Shown: positions 33,179 through 45,450, numbered from the stretch's first letter. The stretch: DNA of 64,000 bases from Coriaria nepalensis (GCA_027186245.1 CP114489.1:8811501-8875500); one strand, 5' to 3'. Made by a program: numbers and translations. Notes: generated by a model from the sequence alone, not told the origin.

Positions 33179-35266
33179 ATGGGTGAGAACGCTGCCGCCA
33201 ATAACTACCACCACCACCACTACCACAACCAAGTCTTTGACGTCTCCATCGACGTGCTACCTCAAAACTCTTCCAAATGCATCGACGATGACGGCCGTCT
33301 CAAACGAACAGGTATAGACCGTAAATATAATTATTATATTTTACTTCTAAAATAACTGAACTTGAGAGTTTATTATTAGTATCATGCAGACGAATACAAA
33401 GTGTCTCTGTTCAAAAAATTTGTGAGTGACTTATAGATTAGTACTAATGAAGGTTTTTTATTACGTGTTATGATCATGTTAAATATAGGCACCTTTTGGA
33501 CAGCAAGTGCTCATATAATAACAGCAGTGATTGGTTCTGGGGTGCTATCTTTAGCTTGGGCCATAGCTCAGCTGGGTTGGATTGCTGGTCCAACCGTTAT
33601 GTTCCTCTTCTCCTTTGTTAGTTACTACACTTCTTCTCTACTCTCCGACTGCTACCGTTCAGGCGACCCAATCACTGGCAAGAGAAACTATACCTATATG
33701 GATGCAGTTAGATCATTTCTTGGTATATATTTTCCCTACTTTTAATTATTGTCTCCTTTTTTTCAGGCAAAAACGTCTGCTTATATATGTAATATGAGAT
33801 CAGTAAAGGATATAGTTCTTATATAAAATGATTGTTAATTTAAATTTTTTCAGGTGGAGGTAAAGTTAAGCTCTGCGGACTAATACAGTATTTGAATCTC
33901 TTTGGCATTGCCATTGGATACACTATTGCAGCATCTATTAGCATGATGTGAGTTATTTGTTTATTTAATCTTCTTCAGGTTATGATGATCTTAGTCTCGT
34001 TTAATCTTGATTAAATTAATAATTAATTATAAATTTGGTATATAGGGCAATTAAAAGGTCTGATTGCTTCCATGATAAAGGAGAGGACAACCCTTGTCAC
34101 GTGTCAAGCAACCCATATATGATCTTGTTTGGCATCATAGAAATTCTATTCTCTCAGATCCCAGATTTTGATCAGATATGGTGGCTCTCAATTGTTGCTT
34201 CTATCATGTCCTTTACCTACTCAGCTATTGGCCTTGGTCTTGGAGTTGCCAAAGTTGCAGGTCTATTCGATTTAAAACAACGAAACTAATATGATCACTT
34301 GCTTATTAATATGATTACAAAATCAATCAGGAAAAAATCACTAACTTCTACGTCTATTTATCCATGAGCAGAAACTGGAACCTTTAGAGGCAGCCTTACT
34401 GGTATAAGCATAGGAACTGTAACTCAAACTCAGAAGATATGGAGAAGTTTTCAAGCCCTTGGCAACATAGCCTTTGCCTACTCATTTTCTGTCATCCTTA
34501 TTGAGATTCAGGTAATATGCAAACCACAAGTCTTAACACTATTCTGTTTAATATATTTTGTTAGGTCTGGGTATAAGTACCATTAGTTTACGGGGTGTAT
34601 GTTTACTTGCAGGACACGTTAAAATCCCCACCATCCGAATCGAAAACAATGAAGAAGGCCACCATGTTAAGTGTTGTTGTAACCACAGCTTTCTACATGC
34701 TATGTGGGTGCATGGGCTATGCAGCTTTTGGAGACCTTGCGCCCGGAAATCTCCTAACTGGTTTCGGTTTCTACAACCCATTTTGGCTTATTGACATTGC
34801 TAATGCAGCCATAGTCATTCACCTAGTAGGAGCATACCAAGTGTACTGCCAGCCCATTTTCTCATTCATTGAGAAATGGGCTGCCCGAAGATGGCCGGAA
34901 AACGAATTCATCACTAAGGAGTATAAGATCTCTATACCGGGTTGTCCGAGCACGTATAATTTAAACCTCTTCCGGATGATTTCTAGGACTATTTTCGTAA
35001 GCTTGACAACGATTATATCCATGTTGCTTCCTTTCTTCAATGATGTAGTGGGAATTCTTGGTGCTTTAGGGTTCTGGCCTTTAACTGTTTATTTCCCTGT
35101 GGAGATGTATATTGCACACAAGAAGATACCAAAGTGGAGTACAAGATGGATTTGTCTTCAAATGTTGAGCTTTGCTTGTCTGATGATTTCGATTTTTTCA
35201 GCTGCCGGTTCGGTTGCGGGAGTCATTCTTGATCTCAAGGTTTACAAGCTATTCAAGAGCACTTAG
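33179..35266 (+). CDS. AAP2: Amino acid permease, AAP2-like
   Basis: Six exons join in frame with GT-AG introns: 33179-33311, 33489-33722, 33854-33947, 34046-34260, 34372-34511 and 34613-35266, giving 489 residues, a normal AAP length. This is a proton-coupled amino acid importer of the plasma membrane (AAAP family, Aa_trans domain). Recognisable blocks in order: RTGTFWTASAHIITAVIGSG, VLSLAWAIAQLGWIAGP, SGKRNYTYMDAV-type text (here TGKRNYTYMDAV), IGYTIAASISMMAIKRSDCF, SQIPDFDQIWWLSI, GSLTGISIGTVTQTQKIW, KKATMLSVVVTTAFYMLCGC, GYAAFGDLAPGNLLTGFGFY, and ending DLKVYKLFKST. About 10-11 hydrophobic segments are expected. The start MGENAAANNYHHHHYHNQVF closely resembles the His-rich N-terminus of Arabidopsis AAP2, a phloem-associated transporter, so AAP2 is the best name. 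No truncation or missing block was seen. Confidence 0.96.
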
Positions 35267-37829
35267 CCTCATTTAATTAATAGGTGGGATTTGTCCTTTG
35301 AGTTAAGTTCAATAAGGTCATGTGTCATGGGAGTTCATGAAGTTTAAATTATGAAGTGGGTGGGTCTAGTTTGTGGTGTCTTAATGTTGTGTTTGTTTCA
35401 AACATTAGTAAGGAAAGATCCTTCCTACTGTATATTAACTATGTAATCAGTAAAATGAGCCTCCCTTTGATATAAACAAGCAATCCAATTGTCTTTGGAT
35501 AACACAAGTAACCTAGTTTCCTCAATAGCACTTCATTTTAGGAGGTTCGGGAGTTCAATCCCGAAAATCATTTTTAAGTTAGAAGAAAAAGATAGTTAAT
35601 TCACATACCTTTACAAGTACCAGTTAATTTGCACTTTCCCTATCAGACAAACGGAAATGGATATTCTTGTGTCAATAGGGATATATAATGATAGTAAAAA
35701 AATTATGTCCTAGTCTAAAGGATATTCTTAGACCAAATTCAATCAAAACTCCCATATATTATATGGTGGGTATTTTTTTCCAAAAAGTTACCCCCAAATC
35801 TTACTTGTCTCCCCTTTATTAGCCTGATCCACACAAATGAACCATGACCACTAAGGAAGAATCTTTCTTGATAGAAATGCGATAGGCTTTAGAACTTTTT
35901 CTTTTTTCGCCAATGCTTTAGGCCTTAATTTAGAGATAAGAGGTTCTATAGGCACTACAACGAAACAAGCCTAATGTCATTAGGTCTTACGTAAATTTGC
36001 CAATGCTTCGAACAATTGCAACTTTTCAAAGTTCCAGTCTTATTTGAGACTCTTAGTGGAAGGTTTTTCTGTAAATAATTTAAAGTTTTTAGTATATTTT
36101 AATGTTATGTTTTGAAGCGGTAATTTTCCCAACTTGCAGAATGCTAGAAAACATTGCGTCATGCAAGTTTCATGTGACCTAAAAGAGGAAAATGATCTCC
36201 ACGCACGGGGCACATGACTCGATCTGTTTCTGTCACAACGACTGTGAGTGACAAAAAAAAGTAACATTAAAAAAAAAAAAAATTAGAAGACACATGTCCT
36301 TCTAGTCATATTAGGGGTTTAAAAAGAGTGAAGAAATAAAGAGTAACAATTGTTCGTCTGCATTAACCCACTCCAACAAGAAAAATTCCTCCAATGATAC
36401 TAAAATCTGTAAACAAAAATCTCTTTGATGAAAAACTTCTGTCTGCAATCCATCTCCACCATCATCAGACATTACACCGCCAGACTCCGGTGAACCCATC
36501 TGTGATGTCATATCTCCAGCAAAGTTTCCTATGTAGAAGGTTGTGGTGTGAACCAACACTCTCTGAACAAATTTTATCTCGAAGTAAGAGGTATATTTCT
36601 TGCATGTAGTCTGGTTGTAGATTAAAGTACTCTTTGTTTTTTGTAGTTTATTTTTGTTCTATCAATTTCCAATCCTTGATTAGAAGTTAGGAGCTTCTGC
36701 AAAAAATGTGGCTTGTGTGACTCTTTTTTACTCAAAATTCTCTCTCTGTATTTCTGTTTTATGGAAAAATACTAAAAATTATGAAAAAAATTGCATCTTA
36801 AAAATCACTGGCCTTCATTTTCAAAGTTGAAATTTGCAGGTTTCATGTTTATCTTGCTTGTTCCAAGTATGATCTTGTTACTTGCTGAAATTGGGGGCTT
36901 CCTTTGTTTTTTGGATTTATTGGAAGTTGAATGTTTTTCAGAAATGGATTCTTGAAATTTGTTCACCATATCGAATGTTTTGGATAGGAGTTTTGTTATT
37001 TCTCACAAATGCCGAGTTTGAACTTGTTAAATGTGACAATAATTTCTTTTCTTTTTTTTTTTTTTATTCAGAGACTTGCCGATCGTTTAGTGTTGTATCA
37101 AACAAATTTTGTTATACAATGCTTGGATTGTTATTAGATTGCAATGTGCATGAATTTATGTGGACAAAAAATTATGATTGTCTTAACTTGTCTTGACTAA
37201 TCTATGTGTTTCTTGGAAGGATTAATGGCTCCTCAAGAATGGCTGTGAGCATGAATTTTGAGCATGAAGAGCTAATGGTTGATATTCGGTTTTGGGCATA
37301 AGTAATTTGCCCTCAGGTTATTAAGCTAATTATGGTAATAATATAATGAAGGGATTATATTGTTACTGTATAATATACAATACATAAACGATGAGCTGGT
37401 GGAATTCATCGGCTCACTTTTCTCTCTCATGGTATAAGATAAGGATGAAGATATATTAGTTTGGTTATCAATAGAAACCATATACATGTCAGATAATTAA
37501 CTACGAAGTTATCATCTTTAACTTCAGCTTCGTACAGTATGCACGACTTCAACAGCTTCACTGACCAGAAAATTTCCACTCTCCCTAGCCTTGAGAAAAT
37601 TCCAGCAAAAAAAAAAAAGGAACTCCTTCCTTATTGCACAATGAGAATCGAAAACAAGGTTCTAAAGCGCACAAGTGATAATTCTGATCCTCTGTAGTAC
37701 AAAACAGAGCATACCAATCAAGGATGAATTCTGATAAAAATTTCTCTGTTCGTAGATTTGAAGTCATTAGTTCTTTGATAAATAAGTTGAAAATGAGAGT
37801 AAAATCTGTACGATATAAGGTGTCAAGAT
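35267..37829. other. Intergenic DNA downstream of the permease
   Basis: The first 200 bp probably include the permease 3' UTR. A SINE-like motif is listed separately. 36310-36620 has opposed open frames (for example a minus-strand frame with GDMTSQMGSPESGGV) that I do not recognise and that lack a second exon. 36880-37200 is also unassigned. I see no gene I can support. Confidence 0.4.
35480..35580 (+). repeat. Possible tRNA-derived SINE fragment
   Basis: ggttcgggagttcaatcccg (near 35543-35562) forms a perfect 6-bp stem (ttcggg/cccgaa) around a loop containing gttcaat, like a tRNA T-arm and polymerase III box B. A box-A-like tract (taacctagtttcc) lies about 40 bp upstream. No full tRNA cloverleaf can be drawn, so this is a weak SINE call. 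Confidence 0.3.
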
Positions 37830-37939
37830 GAAATCAAGGTTTATGCATCTAAATAATTTATAGGGGATTTGAGTATGTTAAGGCTTAAGAATAGGGTTGA
37901 AGCCTTCAGGAAGAAAAATACTACGTGTTTATGTTCTTC

Positions 37940-38230
37940 TAAACTAAGAACTCGATATAAATCAGGAACTCAGACCAAGAGACCTTATTCTAGGTCTTGG
38001 TCTGGGAAAGAAGAAAAAAGCTCGGTCTTGATCGGGAATCTAGACCGAACAATATTATATGAGACTCCAGTTTTGGAGAAAAGACATCGTTCTAAGAAAG
38101 AAGGAAAAGACCTCAGTACGGGAAATAGGGAAAGGCCTCGGTCTAGGTCGAGAAAAGACCTCGATGTGGGAAGGGAAAATGGAAAACCTCGGTCTGGGAA
38201 GAAAAAGTATTCGATCTAGGAAGAGTACTC
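37940..38230. repeat. Degenerate short tandem repeat
   Basis: Irregular repeats of phrases such as cctcggtctaggtcgagaa, ctcggtctgggaagaaaa and ctcggtcttgatcgggaa, spaced by about 20-35 bp. The Arg/Lys-rich open frames across it on both strands are products of the repeat. It lies inside the inferred LTR. Confidence 0.6.
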
Positions 38231-39237
38231 GATCCAAAAGTATTTTGACATGTTGCGTACGGATCTACGGAGTCAAAGGTTTGACGCCTCGACCTACTTA
38301 ATATCTCAGACATATAAGAATAGGCATAAAGGGTCGAAGGGTCGACGCCTCGATGCCTCGACTACATTTTGATGCTCAAAACAGATAGGAGAGGGTTGAA
38401 GGGTCGAAGGGTCAAAAGATCGAGGGTCGACGCCTCGACGCCTCGATTTCACTCGATGCCTTAAATATGCAAAATACTACCTATGGTCGATGGGGTTAAC
38501 GGGGTTGACAGGGGTTGACGGGGGTCGACAGGGTCGACGGGTCTATGGGTTTACAGGGTAAATTCTACTATTACAGTAGCAGATTTTTAAATTAAGCTAC
38601 TTAAAGCTAGGATTAGGACTCGAAAGAGAGATATAGTGCAGTTTAGTAATTTTAGTTAATTGAATTGTCTTAGACATCCTTATTGATTGTGTTGTCCCTC
38701 TTTACATGTTTTGATGTCTAGAACCATTGGAGGAACACCATTCCACTCTAGTTGGAGTTTGAACATTGTAGAGCTAGCTGAGACTTAAAGGTGAGTGATA
38801 ATTACAACGTTTATCTTCTAAATGGTTTTAAGTTGTTGAAAGATGGTTATGTTATATTCAAAGGGTTTAAGTTATTTAAAATATTATTTTACCATTTCAT
38901 GGCTTTTATGTTATATGTTACATACTTATTTCTGAAAAGTTATTTGAGGATTGTTCTATTATTTCGTGGCTTTCGCCATATATGCTTATTTTTGTAAGTT
39001 AATGGATTTGAATGAGAATTTCATAACTCTATGTTACATATATACTGTTTTATGAATGTATGGGTTTGACTGAGAATTTGAATGTATGGATTTCATGAGT
39101 ATATATGCCCTATGTTGGGTAAATTATATATTGTATGGATTTTGAAATATATGAAGTTTGTGGTGGGACTCCATTCTAATATTAGGTTTGTTGAGCTATG
39201 TGCACATATTAGACTCCTGGTAAAAATTATTAATGGG

Positions 39238-39525
39238 AACAAAGTGTCATGAAGGCCACCTCTTAAATCTCAAGTATGAACAAAATACCACGGGGGCCAC
39301 CTCTTGAATCCCAACTGGGATCAAAGTGTCACGGGGGTCACCTCTTGAATCCTTAGCACGAACAAAGTGCCACAGGGGTCACCTCTTGGATCCTTGGTAG
39401 GAACAAAGTGTCACGGTCATCTCTTGAATCCTTAGCAGGAACAAAGTGCCACGGCGGTCTCCTCTTGGATCCTTAGCGGGAACAAAGTGTCGCAAGAGTC
39501 ATCTTTTGAATCCTACGCTCGTGTT
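39238..39525 (+). repeat. 41-bp minisatellite, seven copies
   Basis: The anchor aacaaagtg, or a close variant, occurs at 39238, 39279, 39320, 39361, 39402, 39440 and 39481. Spacing is 41 bp except for one 38-bp step that reflects a 3-bp deletion. The unit carries cacgggggtcacctcttgaa or a variant. The related LTR at 23655-26140 has only about two units (near 24620-24700). Confidence 0.9.
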
Positions 39526-40436
39526 GGTTTCATGAATTAATATAGATCCATTGATTTTTGTTTTGATGACGTTTCTGTTTGTGAAGCAAGTATGAGTATG
39601 TTCAAAGTATATGTTTATGAATTGAATTGCAAATGATATGTTTACTGTTCTTAATTAAAGTATGCGAACTTACCAAGTTTTATGAAAAAAAGAAAAATAG
39701 GTTGTGATTATCGCTCAATGTTTGTGAACGATATGTATATATATGTGCACTAATTATGAATGATATATATTCGCTTATTTTGATTACGTTTTCATTTTTG
39801 AAACTAATATAAGTATGTTCAAGTATATGCTAAAGGTTCGAAGTGAATGATCTATCTCAATGACTTTAAAACCTGAATGCAAATCTATGTTGCTTTATGA
39901 AATGGTATTATTGAAACCATTTTGAAAAATCTTATCTTTACCAGTTTTAACCTATAGCATGCTCCAGTTATTACTCACTGAATTTTATGCTCACTTCTCA
40001 TTTTACTAAAAACCTTTTCAGATCAGTGAAGAAGAAATAGAGCCTTCATGAGACTTGTTGCTAGTTGTTAGTAGAACTCGGTAAGGTCCGGTTTAGTAGA
40101 CTATTTTTTTTTTTAAGATGACCATAGTCACTCTGCTTTATAATTAGAAATTATGTAAAATACAAAAAATGTATAATAATATATACTCATATTTTACTTC
40201 TATTGATACGTTGAATTTTGTACCCTGCAGCATGCTAGAGTTATGCAATATGGATTATGATTTTTGATGAATGGAAAAAGGAATTTTGAGTTTACATACA
40301 TTCTAATGTATGAAAGTAAGTAAGTAAGAGGCTAGTGAGTATCACGTGACCTAAGATTCCTCGTATACAGATTTTGGATGTCTTCGGTTACGTAGTTCTC
40401 ACATCGGTCATGAATCTGATAAATCGGGTAATGACA

Positions 40437-41339
40437 ATGGCGTACCAAGGTTATGGGTGCCCATGCAGGCAAGAAGGGTGGGAAAAATGAAAAATGAAAT
40501 TGTAGAAGCTGGTCAAGGTTGAAAAGTCATCGCATTGTGAGGATCATGAAGGTGATAGCCGCTATGACCAACTTGCTTTGATAGGTATTGTTGTAACTTG
40601 GACTGAAATTTAATGACTCTTAAATTGTAATTTATCTTTTTAGTGACAATTCTTTTTTATATTTGAATACTATCAGCATGCACGAGGACTCTATGTAGTA
40701 GAAAGGTGATGAAGATGGGCATATGTGGACTGAACTGATGCACTAAGCGTGTTTTCACTGAAAATATGCTCATGGTAAAGGCATTGGCAATAGAGGGAAA
40801 TAATAGGAATTGGAAACTTATAAAATGCAGTTATGGATCTCCACCTTGACGGACGAGACCAATGACTTAAGGAAGCAGTTAAGCGATGCACTAAAAGATC
40901 TCCAAGTTCATAACTTTTCAACTTTACATTTGAAAAATTTCCTAATCGGGTTGTTTCCAAAACAATATTTTATTATTTTGGGAAGTATCCTATTTTAGAT
41001 CCTTTTCTAAAATTAGGAAACTTGGAAAAATAAATTTTCAATTAAATTTACCAAAATATTTAGGGTAGTTTAATTTCTATGTTTTATATATTGGTAGAAT
41101 ACATATAAACAATTTTTATTATTTTACTTACCATATTATTATCAAACATATTATCTAATCACAATTATCCAATCAAAATCAAATTTTAATAAATTAATTG
41201 AAAGATTTGATTTTCAGGAAAGTATTCAAAAATAAATCTAATCTAATTCGGCTTTTTCCGCGACAACAATTTGCTGCCACCGCCGCATGGAGCCATTGTG
41301 CAGCACACATGGCTAAGAAGTGTCCTCTCGATGATCCTT
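40437..41339. other. Possible retroelement leader or gag scrap, unassigned
   Basis: No gene I can name. 40810-40950 has a short plus-strand frame (ISTLTDETNDLRKQL) with coiled-coil character that might be from a Gypsy gag, but evidence is weak. The rest is AT-rich. Confidence 0.3.
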
Positions 41340-41857
41340 TTAGTGGTTTACTTTGAAATTGTCTTAAATACCTATTCTAAATATTTCAGAATGATCCAAC
41401 GGTTGTAACCCTAGATATGACAAATTTTGTGCCGTTGCACATTAGGATTTTGCATGAGCTCTACAACAGTGACTACGCTACTTGTGTCGCCCGTCGCTTG
41501 TGCCTTAGGTTTCCGATCGGCAATCTTTTTGGTTTTTTGCTTCGAAGTTTTCTTATCTACATATTCTAAAAATTTAAGAACGATCCAACGGTTTGAACTC
41601 CAGATATAATGAATTCTATGTCAATGCGTAGTGAGCCCAACTCACTGGACAACAACCCTATACCGGTTCACCGATATGAACGGCGGTCTTTCACCGATCC
41701 ACCACTCCAAGTGGCAGAAGAGACTACCCCAAATAGCAGGCTCATTTAGATTTTTCCAAAAATTCATTCTGATTCTCTTTAAGCAACCCTAAAATCCATG
41801 AACAAACCGTTAAACGCATAAAAAATATATAACTACTATACTTTCTAGTATGACATA
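41340..41857 (-). repeat. Primer-binding site and duplicated leader of Copia copy C
   Basis: Minus-strand sequence directly after LTR copy C starts ttgtatcaatgcc (about 41857), a decayed primer-binding site. It continues into a leader with an imperfect direct duplication: 'gatccaacggtttgaactcc' (about 41583) and 'gatccaacggttgtaaccct' (about 41393), about 190 bp apart. No gag follows. Confidence 0.5.
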
Positions 41858-43707
41858 GGCATTGATACAACTATTAGGAAACGGATGCATATATATAATA
41901 GAATAAATGCAGCTGAAGAAATATTAAAATTTTATTCATATCATATCCTAGCATGCATAGTTTCTATCTAGACCGATCATACAATAATTACATCACATAT
42001 AATATATTTTACAGAAAGCTCAGTAAATTTCATCAATGTTAAATCAAGGTTTAGGGAAAATAAATATTTCTCTTGATTTACACAACTCTTCTTGAATAAG
42101 ATGGGGAGTTGTCCACGTGTTTGCCCTCTAACTGTTATCCACACGATTCATTTCGCATAATTAAGTTTCTACTTAATATCTCAACTCATGAGATAATAAG
42201 TTCGAGGAAAAGAAAGGGAAACAACACTCTTTTCTTCCTTTGATTTTCGGCCAAGATGCTTATAGAGGAGCATGATTTAAGCCAAGGCCTTAGGATGTGT
42301 TTATAGGCGCAACTAGGTTATAGTTTCCGAGTTGCCTTAAAACTCTTATTACCTTAAATTGTCTTTTATCTTATGTAACTTATTAATTTCTAATTAAATT
42401 AATATCACACTTAGTTGTGCTAGGAAAGCTACATAACAATAAATTAAAAAATTAATAATTACCATTTTACCTTTATAGTCAAACTATAAGTCAAATTATA
42501 ATCTTACCTCTATAATGGTTTTAGTCCTTTTTTTTTCTTCCAACGAAACTTTAATTGAGTTACTACGAACCTTATATGTACTACTGATTAGATTCTACAT
42601 GACTTAGATAGAAAGATTTCATAAATACCTTTATGATTTTATTTAATTTCAAATTAAATTCGTTTAATTGAAAACAACTTTTTAAATTAAACAGTTAACT
42701 TAATCATCTCATGATTAAAGAACTTTAAACCTCCAAGTCAAGATTGACTTCTAGCAAAGTGTCAAAACTATCCGAGAGATGAGAAGTATCATTTTCCGAA
42801 AAAACAAGTTTGTGACCATTATATACTTATAATAACAATCTTTCCATCTCGCTAATCTCCCCATTCGTCCTAGGGTATGGTTTAACTATTAAACCCTAAT
42901 AGACAAATCATATGAACCATCATACCTTTATTGAACATCGACAATGAATTTACATAAACTCCTTTCAAACCATATTACTTTACAAGGATTCCTTATTTGA
43001 TAAAATATATAATCCATAGGACCTTATTCTTAATATGGAAGTGATGGATTCCCTCTTAACCACTCATAATCGTTCTCACATAACACTTCATATCCAATAG
43101 TTCACCTCGTGTTCACTCATGTCTAGGGTTAATAGGAATGATGTGAAAGTATGAAGTTCGGTACTCAAAGAAACCATAGTGTCTTAGGTTGGAGGATCAT
43201 ATGTAAAATAATTACTAGATAATTTTCATTACAGTCAGTATTAATTACCATTGTGAATTATCTAAGTGTCATGTTTAATACCTTAATCTCTACTAAGCAC
43301 ACACACAATCATTATGTTGTTCCTAACATCACTAGCTGTGAGATCGGTCACCATAATAATTAGGTGATGAACTAAATGATTGTTTATCTAGATCAATTGA
43401 TGTTCATTCCCGAGATCCTATGACAATGAACTATTTGTATCTTAAGAGCTTTTAGCGACTTCAGTCTCTACTAGCATGATTTTTATCATGGTCTCCAGAG
43501 TGCATAACTCAAGATACCAAACTTTATCATGATATGCGTATATAGAATATATAATATTCATTCCAATAAAATCAATAAACATGATAAATAATAATTGACT
43601 TTTATTAATAACAATAAGTAATGTCTTGCTAATATCCGCATAAATATAGTATCACATAAAGTATTTACCTTATCGGATCAAAACTCGATTGGCTTGACAA
43701 GCATATA
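41858..43707 (-). repeat. Copia LTR, copy C, inverted
   Basis: Reverse complement of the family of copies A and B. Conserved text on the minus strand includes 'ttgacactttgctagaag' (near 42760), 'gaggtttaaagttctttaat' (near 42720) and 'cttatagtttgactataaa' (near 42480). The start tatatgcttgtcaagcc corresponds to tgtatgcccgttaagcc of copy B. Length is about 1.85 kb. As it is followed by a primer-binding-like motif, it was the 5' LTR of a minus-strand element whose interior is mostly gone. Confidence 0.75.
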
Positions 43708-43714
43708 TTTTCAA

Positions 43715-45130
43715 ATCATACAATGGACATTATTCCATGTCCATCCCATGTTAAGACCATAAGGTGTAAGTGGGTATATTTTGTGAAATTACGTCTAGAT
43801 GGGATTATAGATAGATACAAATCTCGGTTGGTTGCTATTGGAAACTAGATGGGATTATAGATAGATACAAATCTCGGTTGGTTGCTATTGGAAATTGACA
43901 AGAATATGGTGTGGATTATGATGAAACATTTGCTCCTATGGTTAAGATGACTATGGTTCGAACGGTTCTTACAATTGTTGCTTTTAAAAGTTGGTCATTG
44001 TATCAGATGGACGTTTAAAACGCATTCTTTCATGGTGAACTCCGAGAAGAGATTTTTATGACACCTCCATGAGCCTTATTTTCTTCTCCTCCTTCTCAAG
44101 TGTGAAAGTTAAGGCATTCTCTATATGGGTTGAAGCAAGCACCTCAAGCTTGGTTTGAAGCTCCGCTCCATAGTGCTAAATTTTACTTTCATTCCAAGCC
44201 AATATGACTCCTCTTTGTTCTTATGTAAAAAGGGAATTATTATTCTTTTGCATTATATTGATGACATAATTATTACTAGGACAGATTCAACAACGCTAGC
44301 ACATTTCCTTTCACATGAGGGATCTTAGTTCTCTTTAATTTTTCTTAGGTCTTGAAGTAAAGTCTACACCAATAGGTATTTTGTTACATGAACATAAATA
44401 TGTTTGTGATTTGATTGAGATGGCTAGTCTTCACCATACTTCTTCAGTAGACACCTCTTTGGAGACTAATGTCAAATACCATTACGAGGATGGTGAGCTT
44501 CTTTCTAATCTCTTGGTATATCATCAATTGATGGGAAATCTGAACTATTTGACCATCAGCAGCCTGACATTTCTTTTGCCATTCAACAAGTTAGTCAGTT
44601 CATGAAGGCCCCTTGAAAACTCCATTTGGCCGTTGTTTGACGCATTATTCGTTACTTACTGGGCACTAGAGATCACATCTTATTCTTTTTGGTTGGTTCA
44701 TCCCTTCAATTAAGTTCATATAGTGATGTTGAATGGACCGATTTTCCCAACACTCGTTGCTTTGTGATAGGTTGGTGTATGTTTCTTGGAAATGCAATCA
44801 TTTTTGGAAAAGTAAGAAATAAGACTGTAAATCTAACTCATTCACAGGGTTCAAATATCAAGCTATGTTTGCTGCTTGTTCTAAGATTATTTGGCTTTGT
44901 GGTTTATTGACTAAACCCGAGTTTCCTCAACATGCTCCCATTTCTCTTCATGCGTATAACACTAGTGCAATCCAAATTGAAGCCAATCCGATCTTTCATG
45001 AACACACCAAACATATGGAGGTGGATTGTCACTCTATTCATGAAGTTTTCGACCATGGTGTTATTACCCTCCCTCATATCAAAATGGACCTTCAGGTGGT
45101 TGACGTTCTTACCAAGGTATGAACTCGCTC
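43715..45130 (+). pseudogene. Copia reverse transcriptase and RNase H remnant
   Basis: Broken frames carry CKWVYFVKLRLDG, then EYGVDYDETFAPMVKMTMVR, SWSLYQMDV, SLYGLKQAPQAWFE, the active-site-like stretch YIDDIIITR (with a stop and frameshift around it), and VEWTDFPNTRCFVIGWCMFL of RNase H (44729). The end reads HTKHMEVDCHSIHEVFDHGV and VVDVLTKV (45110), the conserved C-terminus of Copia RNase H. A 50-bp tandem duplication near the start shifts the frame. The 5' part is cut at the border with LTR copy C. A polypurine tract and a short LTR piece follow. Confidence 0.88.
43795..43894 (+). repeat. Perfect 50-bp tandem duplication
   Basis: The 50 bp starting ctagatgggattatagatag at 43795 are repeated exactly at 43845. 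Since 50 is not a multiple of three, the duplication breaks the Copia reading frame. Confidence 0.95.
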
Positions 45131-45189
45131 CCGTCATTAATTTCTAGTTGACAAATTGATGTTGTTAGATAAGCCAACATCAATTTAAG

Positions 45190-45450
45190 AGGGGGAAGGG
45201 GGGGGGGGGGTGTTAATAGAGTGATGATCTAGCCATTAATTGGCCACCTCGTATATGGTCAGGTCAAATGCTCTAAATATGCATAGATAATTATCATTCA
45301 TTGTCCAGCTAATTTGCATTCAATTCTTTTCCATCTAATCTGATTCCATTGTAATTAGTGATTTCATTTACATCTTTCCTTTGGTATAGTTTATTTCCTT
45401 TTATACAGATTATTTCCTTAAACATAATCATGTATAGTTTACCAATTTAA
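45190..45450 (+). repeat. Polypurine tract and partial 3' LTR of a Copia element
   Basis: Directly after the RNase H remnant is agagggggaagg followed by a run of 13 G (45198-45210), an unusually G-rich polypurine tract. A TG-starting segment, tgttaatagagtgatg, begins at 45211 and runs to about 45440, where minus-strand Copia sequence takes over. The LTR is short or truncated. Confidence 0.6.

Larger units (their letters stand above)
37830..40436 (+). repeat. Gypsy-like LTR, second copy, opposite orientation
   Basis: Reverse-complement relative of 23655-26140. Shared landmarks in the same order: a block of 'gacgcctcgac' or 'gtcgacgggtctatggg' type text (38280-38560), 'gctaggattaggactcgaa' (about 38608), 'catccttattgattgtgt' (about 38674), the 41-bp minisatellite (39238-39525), and the end 'gataaatcgggtaatgaca' (40418-40436). 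The left end is uncertain: about 37830 is predicted from length, but no clear TGTAATACCC start is visible. Downstream sequence begins atggcgtaccaagg, possibly a decayed primer-binding site, so this could be a 5' LTR rather than a solo LTR. Confidence 0.7.

Noticed and set aside
35480..35580. A complete tRNA gene
   Set aside because: Only a T-arm-like hairpin is visible; acceptor, D and anticodon arms cannot be formed.
36311..36609. Opposed open frames as a short protein-coding gene or first exon
   Set aside because: Both strands are open by chance over about 250 bp; I found no second exon in frame and no known domain.
37869..38301. Arg/Lys-rich open frames on both strands that could suggest an RS-type protein
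   Set aside because: They follow a degenerate short tandem repeat within an inferred LTR and exist in several frames at once.
39238..39525. Regularly spaced repeats resembling a CRISPR array
   Set aside because: Units are directly adjacent 41-bp minisatellite copies without unique spacers, inside a plant LTR.
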